Source of the DNA: Azoarcus sp.
Lineage (GTDB): Bacteria > Pseudomonadota > Gammaproteobacteria > Burkholderiales > Rhodocyclaceae
Reading direction: 5' to 3'
Assembly (NCBI GenBank): GCA_030656215.1
Contig: JAUSOD010000034.1
Span: forward strand, 1-52,113
Length of the DNA: 52,113 nt
The translations under genes were made by a program, and so were the position numbers. Numbering within the stretch: the stretch's first letter is position 1; every line of letters begins with the position of its first letter. Under the pieces are notes generated by a model. The model ran no database searches. It was not told where the DNA came from and was given only the letters and a program-made list of their open reading frames with translations. Of the stretch, positions 41,661 through 49,766 are shown piece by piece.

Positions 41661-42917
41661 TCAAAGACCTTGCTTGCCTTCGTTCCCGGCGATGAACGGG
41701 CTCCAAGGCTGGGCGCGGATCGGTGCCTTCGTCTTCCACACCACGTCGAACTGGCCGTCGGCACGCACTTCGCCGATATACACCGGCTTGTGCAGGTGAT
41801 GGTTGGTCTTGTCCATGGTCAGGGTGAAACCCGACGGTGCCTTGAAAGTCTGGCCGCCAATCGCCGCGATCACCTTGTCGGTATCGGTGGACTTGGCCGC
41901 CTCGACCGCTTGTTTCCACATGTAGATACCGACGTAGGTCGCTTCCATCGGGTCGTTGGTGACCACGGTGTCGGCGTTGGGCACGCCATTCTTCTTCGCC
42001 CAGGCCTTGTACTTGGAGATGAAGGCATCGTTCTCCGGATTCTTCACCGTCATGAAGTAGTTCCACGCGGCCAGGTGGCCGACCAGCGGCTTGGTATCGA
42101 CGCCGCGCAGTTCTTCCTCGCCCACTGAGAACGCCACTACCGGCACGTCGGTCGCTTTCAGGCCGGCATTGCCGAGTTCCTTGTAGAACGGCACGTTGGA
42201 GTCGCCGTTGATAGTGGAGATGACCGCCGTCTTCTTGCCCTCAGCCGCGAACTTCTTGATGTTGGCGATGATGGTCTGGTAATCGGAGTGACCGAACGGG
42301 GTGTAGTCCTCCATGATGTCCGCATCGGCAACGCCCTTGGACTTGAGGAAGGCGCGCAGGATCTTGTTGGTGGTGCGCGGATAGACGTAGTCGGTGCCGA
42401 GCAGCACGAAGCGCTTGGCACTGCCGCCTTCGGCGCTCATCAGGTATTCCACCGCCGGGATGGCCTGCTGGTTGGGCGCGGCGCCGGTGTAGAACACGTT
42501 CTTCTCGAGTTCTTCGCCTTCGTACTGCACCGGGTAGAACAACAGGCTGTTGAGTTCCTTGAACACCGGGTTCACCGATTTGCGCGACACCGAGGTCCAG
42601 CAGCCGAACACTGCGGCCACCTTGTCCTGGCTGATCAGCTGGCGTGCACGCTCGGCGAACAAGGGCCAGTCGGAGGCCGGATCGACCACCACCGGCTCGA
42701 GCATCTTGCCCATTACGCCGCCCTTGGCGTTGATCTCTTCGATGGTCATCAGCGCCACATTCTTGAGCGCAGTCTCGGAGATCGCCATGGTGCCGGAGAG
42801 CGAGTGCAGGATGCCAACCTTGATCGTGTCGGCGGCATGCGCGCCGATCGGTGCGCCAATCGCGGCGATGGAAGCGGAAAGTACCAGTGCCTTGATGAAA
42901 GTACGACGAGTCTGCAT
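41661..42917 (-). CDS. urtA: Urea ABC transporter substrate-binding protein UrtA
   Basis: The 418-residue binding protein has a signal with a Tat-like motif (TRRTFIKALVLS) cleaved near residue 28 (AHA). Family marks are IKVGILHSLSGTMAISETALKN, DPASDWPLFAERARQLI, VAAVFGCWTSVSRKSVNPVFKE, LLFYPVQYEGEELEKNVFYTGAAPNQQ and DTVVTNDPMEATYVGIYMWKQAVE. The CWTS-x-SRK and YPVQYEGEE stretches separate UrtA from amide-binding FmdD/AmiC relatives reasonably well. It is the first gene of the urt operon. Urease genes are not in the window. Confidence 0.94.
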   Translation of the reverse strand: MQTRRTFIKALVLSASIAAIGAPIGAHAADTIKVGILHSLSGTMAISETALKNVALMTIEEINAKGGVMGKMLEPVVVDPASDWPLFAERARQLISQDKVAAVFGCWTSVSRKSVNPVFKELNSLLFYPVQYEGEELEKNVFYTGAAPNQQAIPAVEYLMSAEGGSAKRFVLLGTDYVYPRTTNKILRAFLKSKGVADADIMEDYTPFGHSDYQTIIANIKKFAAEGKKTAVISTINGDSNVPFYKELGNAGLKATDVPVVAFSVGEEELRGVDTKPLVGHLAAWNYFMTVKNPENDAFISKYKAWAKKNGVPNADTVVTNDPMEATYVGIYMWKQAVEAAKSTDTDKVIAAIGGQTFKAPSGFTLTMDKTNHHLHKPVYIGEVRADGQFDVVWKTKAPIRAQPWSPFIAGNEGKQGL

Positions 42918-42997
42918 TTGGGTCTCCCAGTATTCGGTGGTGGAAGCGCATTGCTGCGCTGCAACGCCAGATTAGGGAGTTAGGGGGAATGCAGGAA

Positions 42998-43013
42998 TAC
43001 GCAAGATTGCGTA
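42998..43013. promoter_or_regulatory. Palindromic candidate operator upstream of urtA
   Basis: TACGCAA-GA-TTGCGTA is a perfect inverted repeat 81-96 bases before the urtA start. This is the typical place for an activator site, and the LysR gene at the end of the operon is a candidate partner. The 291-base spacer 42918-43208 holds no gene that I can see, and I found no sigma-54 element in it. Confidence 0.45.
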
Positions 43014-43208
43014 GGGGGAGCGCAAAGCATGCGGACGGCAGGCAGCTTTGTGAGGGCTCCGGCAACTGGAGAGTCGTTTGGCGGGGTCGGTACCCGGCCA
43101 TCAACGACCCTTGGCCCTTTGGCTAGAGCGGTCGCTCGGGTACGTCAGAACACCCCCCTCAATTCGTTGCCCCCCACCCGCTCCTCCAGTCTGCGGGCAA
43201 CGCGGCGT

Positions 43209-46200
43209 CTACTCTGCCGTCGCCAGCAGGCTAGCGTTGCCACCCGCCGCCGTGGTGTCGATGCACAGATGGCGTTCGACCACGTAGCGTTCCGGGGAGA
43301 TGGTCTGGGTCTCGAGCGGCACGATGGCGCCGTCACGTTTGGCGAGCGCGATGCGCAGTTCCCGGGTCCAGTCGCTGGCGCCGGCCGCGGCCACCGCTGC
43401 GATACCCTTGACCGCGCTCAGCAGCTCGGCCGGGACGCTGCCGTCGAGCGCGGCGACAGGTGCACCAGCATCGATCAGCGGCCGCACGGACTGCTTCGCG
43501 TCCGGCGCGACGAGCACCGCCGCACAGCCCGCACCGAGAGCCTGCGCTGCCTGGGCAACGGCGATATCCAGGGTGGGGCCGAGACAGAGTACCGTTCCTT
43601 TCGGATACAGCGACAAGCGGTTACTTTCCCCCGTCGGCCCTGGAAGCGTCTGCGGTGTCATGTCCAGGGCCGCGGTCTCGTTGAGCACCTTGCGGATCAG
43701 GCCACTCTTGCCGGAGAGCGCCTTGCGCAGCACCTCGACCCGATCGCGACGCGCCGCCCAGTTGCGCGCATCCAGCCCGTCGAGGGCCGACTGGAGGTCA
43801 CTCAGTGTCACGGCATTCTCTTTGGGCGCGTCGTGGTGCTCCACGGCGGCGGTGCGGCGGAAGCGGGTGACGTAGAGCGGGCCGCCGGCCTTGGGCCCGG
43901 TGCCAGAAAGGCCCTCGCCCCCGAACGGCTGGGAACCGACGATGGCGCCGATCTGGCTGCGGTTGACATAGACGTTGCCGACATGGAGTCGCTCGACGAT
44001 CTGCTGAACACGGTCGTCGATCCGGGTATGCAGCCCGAAAGTCAGCCCGTATCCCTTGTCATTGATCGCGTCAACCACCTTGTCGATGTCACGCGCCTTG
44101 AACGTGGCCACGTGCAGGACCGGGCCGAAGACCTCGTGCTCGAGATCCTCGATGCCTCCTACCTCGACCACGGCCGGGGTGACGAAGGTCCCGACGTCGG
44201 GCGCAGGCAGCTTCTTCAGCACCTTGCCGGCCTTTTCCTGCGCCGCCACATAGGCGCTGATCTCGGCCTGGGCGTCGGTGTCGATCACCGGCGACACGTC
44301 GGTGTCGGTATTCCAGGGGTCGCCGATGGTGAGCGCGTCCATGGCGCCGTCGAGCATGGTGAGCAGCCTGTCGCGCGCCTCTTCCTGGACATACAGCATC
44401 CTGAGCGCCGAACAGCGCTGGCCGGCCGACTGGAAAGACGAGATCAGGATATCGCGCACCGCCTGCTCGGTCAGCGCTGTGGAGTCCACGATCATGCAAT
44501 TCAGTCCGCCGGTCTCGGCGATCAGCACCGCATCCGGCCCCGCGTTCTGCGCCAGGGTCTTGTGGATGATCTGCGCCACCGGGGTCGAGCCGGTGAAGCA
44601 GACGCCTGCGATCCGCGGATCGCTGGTCAGCGGCCCGCCCACCGTCGGCCCGTCGCCGGGCAGCAACTGGAGCGCTGCCTCCGGCAGGCCGGCCGCGCGC
44701 ATCAACTCGACGGCACGTGCGGCGATCAGGGGTGTCTGCTCAGCGGGTTTGGCGAGCACCGCGTTGCCGGCCACCAGCGCTGCGGCGATCTGGCCGGTAA
44801 AGATCGCGAGCGGGAAATTCCAGGGACTGATGCAGACGAAGATGCCACGCGCACTGCCGGGCACTTCCGCGTCCAGCCGCTCGCCCTCATTGGCGTAGTA
44901 GCGCAGGAAGTCCACGGCCTCACGCACCTCGGCGATGCCATCGAACATCATCTTGCCGGCCTCCCGCGTGGTGATCACGGTCAGCTCGGCGATGTGTTCC
45001 TCGAAGAGATCGGCGGTTCGGCGCAGCACCTCGGCCCGTTCCGCCACCGGACGCGCCGACCAGTCGCCAAAGCCGTCCTCGGCGGCGTCGAGCGCGGCCG
45101 CTACCTCATCGCGAGTTGCCTCATGCACCCTGCCGACCACACGCGAACCGTCGGCCGGAGACACCAGATCGCGAGCCGGCCCGCGGGGTGCCGGGCTTCC
45201 CGCCAGCATGGGTCCGGCGGTCCAGGTCGTGTTGGCGAACGCCTCGCGCGCCTTCAGCAGTGGCAGGATCGAGGCGGGTTCGTTGATCCGGTAACCGCGG
45301 GAGTTCTTGCGATCGGGCGCGAACAGCTCGCCGGGCGGGCGGATTGACGGGCTGGGGAGGGCGTCGCCCAGGCGCTGCATCTCGGTCACCGGGTCGCGCG
45401 CGATCTCGCTGGGGGGAATCGAGGTGTCCACCACCTGGTTCACGAAGGAGGAGTTCGCCCCGTTTTCCAGCAAGCGGCGGACCAGGTAGGCGAGCAGGTC
45501 ACGATGCGCGCCAACTGGCGCGTAGATCCGGCAATGCGTCCCTTCCGACTGTTTGACGATCTGGTGCAGCGATTCGCCCATGCCGTGCAGACGCTGGAAC
45601 TCGAAGCTGTCCTTGTCATTTCCTGCCATGGCCGCCACGGCGGCGCAGGTATGGGCATTGTGGGTCGCGAACTGCGGATAGATGCGGTCACGCCGATCGA
45701 GCAGCATCTGCGCGCAGGCCATGTAGCTGACATCGGTGTTGAGCTTGCGGGTGAACACCGGGAAGGTGTTGACGCCCAGTTCCTGCGCCAGCTTGATCTC
45801 GCTGTCCCAGTAGGCGCCTTTCACCAGCCGCACCATGATCTTGCGGTCGAGCCGCTCGGCAAGATCGTAGAGCGCCTCGATCACCGGCGCGGCACGGCGC
45901 CCGTAGGCCTGCACCACGATCCCGAATCCGTCCCAGCCGGCAAGTCCGGGGTCGGACAGCAGGGCCTCGATCACGTCGAGTGACAGATCCAGCCGGTCCT
46001 GCTCCTCGGCGTCGATGTTGAAGCCGATATTGGCCTTGGCCGCTTGCTTCGCCAGTTCCAGCGCGCGTGGCACGAGCTCCGCCATCACCGTGGCGCGGTG
46101 GGTGTATTCATAACGCGGATGCAGCGCCGAGAGCTTCACCGAGATGCCGGGACTGGATCGCACGTCACCCGTGGCTTGCTTTGCGATCGCGGCGATCGCC

Positions 46201-46874
46201 TTGGCGTAGGCCGCGTGATAGCGGACGGCATCTTCATCGGTACGCGCCGCCTCGCCCAGCATGTCGTAGGAATAGGTGTAGCCCTGCTTCTCCAGCTCGC
46301 GGGCATTCTTCAAGCCCTCGGCTATGGTCTGGCCGAGCACGAACTGGCGTCCGAGGATCTTCATCGACTGACCCACCGCGGCACGCACCAGCGGCTCGCC
46401 CATACGGCGCACCAGGCCTCGCAGCGCCCGCACCGGGCCCTTGGGATCGTCATCGAGCACCTTGCCGGTCAGCATCAGTGCCCAGGTCGAGGCGTTGACC
46501 ATCGACGACGAGGATTTGCCAAGGTGCGCGCCCCAATCGGACGGTTCGATCTTGTCGTGGATGAGGTCGTCGATGGTTTCCGCATCGGGAACGCGCAGCA
46601 GCGCTTCCGCCAGGCACATGAGGCCGACACCTTCGGCGGTGGAGAGACCATATTCGGCCAGGAACGCCTCCATCATCGAGGGCGACGTTTCCTTGCGCAC
46701 ACGCTCCACGTATTTGGCGCCGACGGCGGCCACCTTTCGGCGCTCGTCCTCGGACAGCTTGATACGTTCGACGAGGCTGCGCAGTACCGCTGCCTCGTCG
46801 GCGGAATAGCTGTCGCGGATGCGCGAGCGTAGCTCACTCGTTTCACCCTGCGGATGACGGTTTGCTTCGTTCAT
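43209..46874 (-). CDS. putA: Bifunctional proline dehydrogenase / delta-1-pyrroline-5-carboxylate dehydrogenase PutA
   Basis: The 1221-residue enzyme oxidises proline to glutamate in two steps with channelling. The FAD-dependent proline dehydrogenase barrel lies at about residues 100-470 (SVKLSALHPRYEY, NIDAEEQDRLDLSLDV, RLVKGAYWDSEIK, YPQFATHNAHT). The aldehyde dehydrogenase part lies at about 550-1010, with SPWNFPLAIFTGQIAAALVAGN and the catalytic Cys in SAGQRCSALR. A C-terminal ALDH-superfamily domain follows. The N-terminal ribbon-helix-helix DNA-binding domain of E. coli PutA is absent. Start 46874 has better spacing from AGGAG than 46880. It follows putP closely. Confidence 0.96.
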   Translation of the reverse strand: MNEANRHPQGETSELRSRIRDSYSADEAAVLRSLVERIKLSEDERRKVAAVGAKYVERVRKETSPSMMEAFLAEYGLSTAEGVGLMCLAEALLRVPDAETIDDLIHDKIEPSDWGAHLGKSSSSMVNASTWALMLTGKVLDDDPKGPVRALRGLVRRMGEPLVRAAVGQSMKILGRQFVLGQTIAEGLKNARELEKQGYTYSYDMLGEAARTDEDAVRYHAAYAKAIAAIAKQATGDVRSSPGISVKLSALHPRYEYTHRATVMAELVPRALELAKQAAKANIGFNIDAEEQDRLDLSLDVIEALLSDPGLAGWDGFGIVVQAYGRRAAPVIEALYDLAERLDRKIMVRLVKGAYWDSEIKLAQELGVNTFPVFTRKLNTDVSYMACAQMLLDRRDRIYPQFATHNAHTCAAVAAMAGNDKDSFEFQRLHGMGESLHQIVKQSEGTHCRIYAPVGAHRDLLAYLVRRLLENGANSSFVNQVVDTSIPPSEIARDPVTEMQRLGDALPSPSIRPPGELFAPDRKNSRGYRINEPASILPLLKAREAFANTTWTAGPMLAGSPAPRGPARDLVSPADGSRVVGRVHEATRDEVAAALDAAEDGFGDWSARPVAERAEVLRRTADLFEEHIAELTVITTREAGKMMFDGIAEVREAVDFLRYYANEGERLDAEVPGSARGIFVCISPWNFPLAIFTGQIAAALVAGNAVLAKPAEQTPLIAARAVELMRAAGLPEAALQLLPGDGPTVGGPLTSDPRIAGVCFTGSTPVAQIIHKTLAQNAGPDAVLIAETGGLNCMIVDSTALTEQAVRDILISSFQSAGQRCSALRMLYVQEEARDRLLTMLDGAMDALTIGDPWNTDTDVSPVIDTDAQAEISAYVAAQEKAGKVLKKLPAPDVGTFVTPAVVEVGGIEDLEHEVFGPVLHVATFKARDIDKVVDAINDKGYGLTFGLHTRIDDRVQQIVERLHVGNVYVNRSQIGAIVGSQPFGGEGLSGTGPKAGGPLYVTRFRRTAAVEHHDAPKENAVTLSDLQSALDGLDARNWAARRDRVEVLRKALSGKSGLIRKVLNETAALDMTPQTLPGPTGESNRLSLYPKGTVLCLGPTLDIAVAQAAQALGAGCAAVLVAPDAKQSVRPLIDAGAPVAALDGSVPAELLSAVKGIAAVAAAGASDWTRELRIALAKRDGAIVPLETQTISPERYVVERHLCIDTTAAGGNASLLATAE

Positions 46875-46889
46875 GCTCATGCTCTCCTC

Positions 46890-48380
46890 TTAGCGATCGA
46901 TGTGCTGATATTCGCCAGCATCGGCAGTTACGCTGCTCACGACCAGGATCGCAATGAAAGAAGCTATGAAGCCAGGAATAATCTCGTACACACCGGGACC
47001 ACCCATGAACTCTCCGTTCCAGCCCAGTGAAATCCAGATCATGACGGTGGCGGCACCCACAAGCATGCCCGCGATGGCGCCAGTGCCGTTCGTACGCGAC
47101 CACATCAGCGACAGGATAATGAGTGGGCCGAACGCCGCACCAAAGCCTGCCCAGGCGTTAGCGACCAGCGCCAGAACCTGAGAGTTCGGGTCAGACGCAA
47201 TGACGGCTGCAACCAGACCAACCAGTACGACACAAATTCGGCCTACGCCCACGCGCTCCTTGTCAGTGGCACTTTTACGCAGGAACAGGCGATAGAAGTC
47301 CTCAGTCAGGGATGAAGAGGACACCAGAAGCTGGCTGGAAATGGTACTCATGATCGCAGCAAGCAATGCAGCGTAGAGGAAACCGGTGATCAGCGGATGG
47401 AACAGCAGTTCCGCCAGAATGATGAAGATCGTTTCCGGATCCTGGACATCCATGCCATTGCGGATCGCATAGGCCCGGCCAAATATACCCAGAGAGATCG
47501 CGCCGAGCAGGGAGATGAACATCCAGCTCATGCCGATGTTACGGGCAATAGGAACCTCCTTCAGCGTCCGGATGGCCATGAAGCGCACGATGATGTGCGG
47601 CTGCCCGAAATAACCCAGCCCCCAGGTAACCGCAGACAGCCAGCCGATAAAGGTCAGCCCCTCCGTCCACGATAGTAGCTTGGGATCGACTGCATTCAGG
47701 GTCTGTGACGCTTGGGAGAAACCGCCGCCACCTTCGCCAAAGAGCACCACCGCCGGCATGAGAATCAGTGCCAGCATCATGATGCAGCCTTGCACGAAGT
47801 CCGTCATGCTCACGGCCAGGAAGCCACCGACAACCGTGTAGGCCAGCACCACGCCCAGGGTAATCACGATACCCACGGCGTAGTCGCTCAAGCCGCCAAT
47901 GTTGAAAACGCCGGAAAACGCGGTCTCAAACAGTTTGCCGCCGGCAACCAGGCCGGAAGCCGTGTAAACCGCGAAAAAGACAACGATGACGATCGCGGAT
48001 ACCGGTCTGAGCGACATTGCCTGAGTCGGGAACCGGTTTGCCAGGAATTCTGGAATGGTAATCGCATTACCATAGTGAACCGTTTGCTCGCGAAGACGTG
48101 GTGCGACCAGCGTCCAGTTAAGGAACGCACCCACGAGCAGACCGATACCGATCCAGGCCGAACCCAAACCAGATACAAACAGTGCCCCGGGCAAACCCAG
48201 CAGCAACCAGCCACTCATGTCCGAAGCACCGGCCGACAGGGCCGCTACTTGTGGGCTGAGGGCCCGGCCACCCAGCATGTAATCTTCAGACGAGGACGTC
48301 GATTTGCGCATAGCATAAAAGCCGATGGCGATCATGAGCGCAAAGTAAGCAATAAGACTGATCCAGACACCAATAGCCAT
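46890..48380 (-). CDS. putP: Sodium/proline symporter PutP
   Basis: The 496-residue SSS-family transporter has about 13 membrane segments. Family marks are DYMLGGRALSPQVAALSAGASDMSGWLLLGLPGALF (residues 35-70, including the sodium-site Ser and Asp), VSMTDFVQGCIMMLALILMPAV, and AAIMSTISSQLLVSSSSLTEDFYR. It takes up proline for PutA. The start at 48380 has GGAG upstream. The gene is strikingly poorer in G+C than its neighbours: 27 of 60 bases are G or C in 48301-48360, against 40 of 60 in 44521-44580 inside putA. This points to horizontal acquisition. Confidence 0.95.
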   Translation of the reverse strand: MAIGVWISLIAYFALMIAIGFYAMRKSTSSSEDYMLGGRALSPQVAALSAGASDMSGWLLLGLPGALFVSGLGSAWIGIGLLVGAFLNWTLVAPRLREQTVHYGNAITIPEFLANRFPTQAMSLRPVSAIVIVVFFAVYTASGLVAGGKLFETAFSGVFNIGGLSDYAVGIVITLGVVLAYTVVGGFLAVSMTDFVQGCIMMLALILMPAVVLFGEGGGGFSQASQTLNAVDPKLLSWTEGLTFIGWLSAVTWGLGYFGQPHIIVRFMAIRTLKEVPIARNIGMSWMFISLLGAISLGIFGRAYAIRNGMDVQDPETIFIILAELLFHPLITGFLYAALLAAIMSTISSQLLVSSSSLTEDFYRLFLRKSATDKERVGVGRICVVLVGLVAAVIASDPNSQVLALVANAWAGFGAAFGPLIILSLMWSRTNGTGAIAGMLVGAATVMIWISLGWNGEFMGGPGVYEIIPGFIASFIAILVVSSVTADAGEYQHIDR

Positions 48381-48536
48381 GAGCGTTCTCCAGTCATTGG
48401 AACGGAACTGACTCTGACAGGTTAGCGTGGCATTCCCGAAGGATAGGAAATTGAACGCCATCCCTCAAGGTAAGGAGATGAAACTCAACTCCTCCACCGG
48501 GATGTATCGACTGGACGATGCGATGTTTGTCGCAGC

Positions 48537-48559
48537 GCCGACTTCAGTCGGCCACAGGT
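48537..48559. repeat. REP-like palindromic unit upstream of putP
   Basis: These 23 bases are identical to 10543-10565 and contain the stem GCCGACT-TC-AGTCGGC. The unit sits in the 280-base gene-free spacer between putP and the DUF6644 gene. Confidence 0.7.
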
Positions 48560-48660
48560 GCCTATGCCTGGCGCCGGTCGGAGCATTATCAGGCGGAAGC
48601 CGCCATGGCTTACCGAGGATGAAGGCCGTGATCAAGAGTACTGGCCTGCTTGCATTCACC

Positions 48661-49146
48661 TCATGAATAGCCCACCAGCCGCCCCAGGATCAGCACCGTC
48701 ATCCACCCCGCCAGCGAGATGCAGGCGGCGAGGCGGACGCGGGCGGACAGCTTGCCTTCGGTGCCGCCCTCAAGCCATAGTTCGTCGAGGCCGGCCACAC
48801 GCAGCGCCAACGCGTTTGCCGTTGCCACTGCGACGACGGCCATCTTGGTCACGAACAGCCCCGAAGCCGCATACTCGGTGGCGCGGGTGATGAACAACAG
48901 CGCGCCGAACCCGACCGCGAGCATCAGGCCGAATGCGGCGCAGCGGGTGAGCACCTGCCACAAGGGTCCGAGCGGCACCGCGCGCCAGGAGCCGAGCAGG
49001 CGCAGGTCGAGCGGGACAATCGCGCCGACGAGCAGGCCCACACCAAGTATGTGGCCGGCATTGACCAGTGGATAGACCCACACGGAGGCGCGCAGCGCGC
49101 GGGCGAGCGCCGTGGCTTCGAGGGTGGACAGCCACGCTTCGATCAT
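48661..49146 (-). CDS. DUF6644-like small integral membrane protein
   Basis: The 161-residue protein has about four hydrophobic segments (VYPLVNAGHILGVGLLVGAIV, AAFGLMLAVGFGALLFI, LFVTKMAVVAVATANALAL, LAACISLAGWMTVLILGRLVG). The His in LVNAGHILGVGLL near residue 33 and Lys in FVTKM are the kind of conserved polar positions seen in DUF6644/DUF2214-type proteins. A heme or electron-transfer role has been suggested for such folds but is not shown here. It begins 15 bases after the DUF6152 gene, so the two form an operon. Confidence 0.75.
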   Translation of the reverse strand: MIEAWLSTLEATALARALRASVWVYPLVNAGHILGVGLLVGAIVPLDLRLLGSWRAVPLGPLWQVLTRCAAFGLMLAVGFGALLFITRATEYAASGLFVTKMAVVAVATANALALRVAGLDELWLEGGTEGKLSARVRLAACISLAGWMTVLILGRLVGYS

Positions 49147-49161
49147 GCGCCGCCGTGTCGC

Positions 49162-49548
49162 TCAGGACTTGCGGTCGGGGTAGAGGTCGTGGCTTTTGCC
49201 GTCGATGACGATGCGCTCGGCCTTCATCAGGCGCTGGCCAGGGTCGGATGAGCGGTGGCCGTGGGCGGTGATGAGCTGCCCGACCGCGAGCCGCTCGTCG
49301 GTGAGGCCGGCGCGCTCGTTGCGCCACGGCTGCCCGACCTCGACCTGCCAGCTTTCACCGCGCACATCGACGGTAAGCTGGCCGTGCGGATTGCCCAGGC
49401 GCACCGCGGTGATGGTGCCGGTGAGTTCGAACTCTGCATCGCTCGCCCAGGCCCAGCCGTGATGCGCAAGCGTGGCTTGCGCCAGCATCATGCCCATGAC
49501 CAGGGCCAGCGACGCCAGCCATTGCTGCGGTTTCGCGAGTGTTTGCAT
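49162..49548 (-). CDS. DUF6152 family exported protein
   Basis: The 128-residue periplasmic protein has a signal peptide (to about residue 28, ATLA) directly followed by HHGWAW, the mark of DUF6152. The rest is a small beta-rich domain: FELTGTITAVRLGNPHGQLTVDV, WQVEVGQPWRNERAGL, and LITAHGHRSSDPGQRLMKAERIVIDG, which resembles an OB-like fold. The function is unknown; the His residues suggest metal binding. It is cotranscribed with a DUF6644 membrane protein gene. Confidence 0.82.
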   Translation of the reverse strand: MQTLAKPQQWLASLALVMGMMLAQATLAHHGWAWASDAEFELTGTITAVRLGNPHGQLTVDVRGESWQVEVGQPWRNERAGLTDERLAVGQLITAHGHRSSDPGQRLMKAERIVIDGKSHDLYPDRKS

Positions 49549-49755
49549 TGCTGTTCTCCATGACTATCGGTACATCGACGGCGGCCCGCCACACCCTGTC
49601 GACCGGCTGCCGCCCCGTTGTCCGCACTTCGACAGCGGAATGCGGAAAAAGCGCCCTGACGGTGAAATCGTTTCTGGCTGCGGCAAGCCTGCATGTCGCT
49701 TGCAAGCCCGGCCACGCTGCGGAAAACCCCCTGAACGCCGATTCCCCCTACCCCG

Positions 49756-49761
49756 TATAAT
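49756..49761 (+). promoter_or_regulatory. Consensus -10 box giving a leaderless dbpA mRNA
   Basis: A perfect TATAAT ends 5 bases before the dbpA ATG (49767). No Shine-Dalgarno sequence is present, and no good -35 box is visible 16-18 bases upstream. The rest of the divergent spacer 49549-49755 contains no gene. Confidence 0.45.
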
Positions 49762-49766
49762 CCGGC

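Noticed and set aside
42918-43060. A sigma-54 promoter before urtA
   Set aside because: No GG/GC pair with 10-base spacing and TTGC context was found on the minus strand; only the palindrome at 42998-43013 stands out.
43029-45347. A 772-codon plus-strand frame antisense to putA
   Set aside because: It lies wholly opposite catalytic PutA sequence, has shadow-like composition and no recognisable domain.
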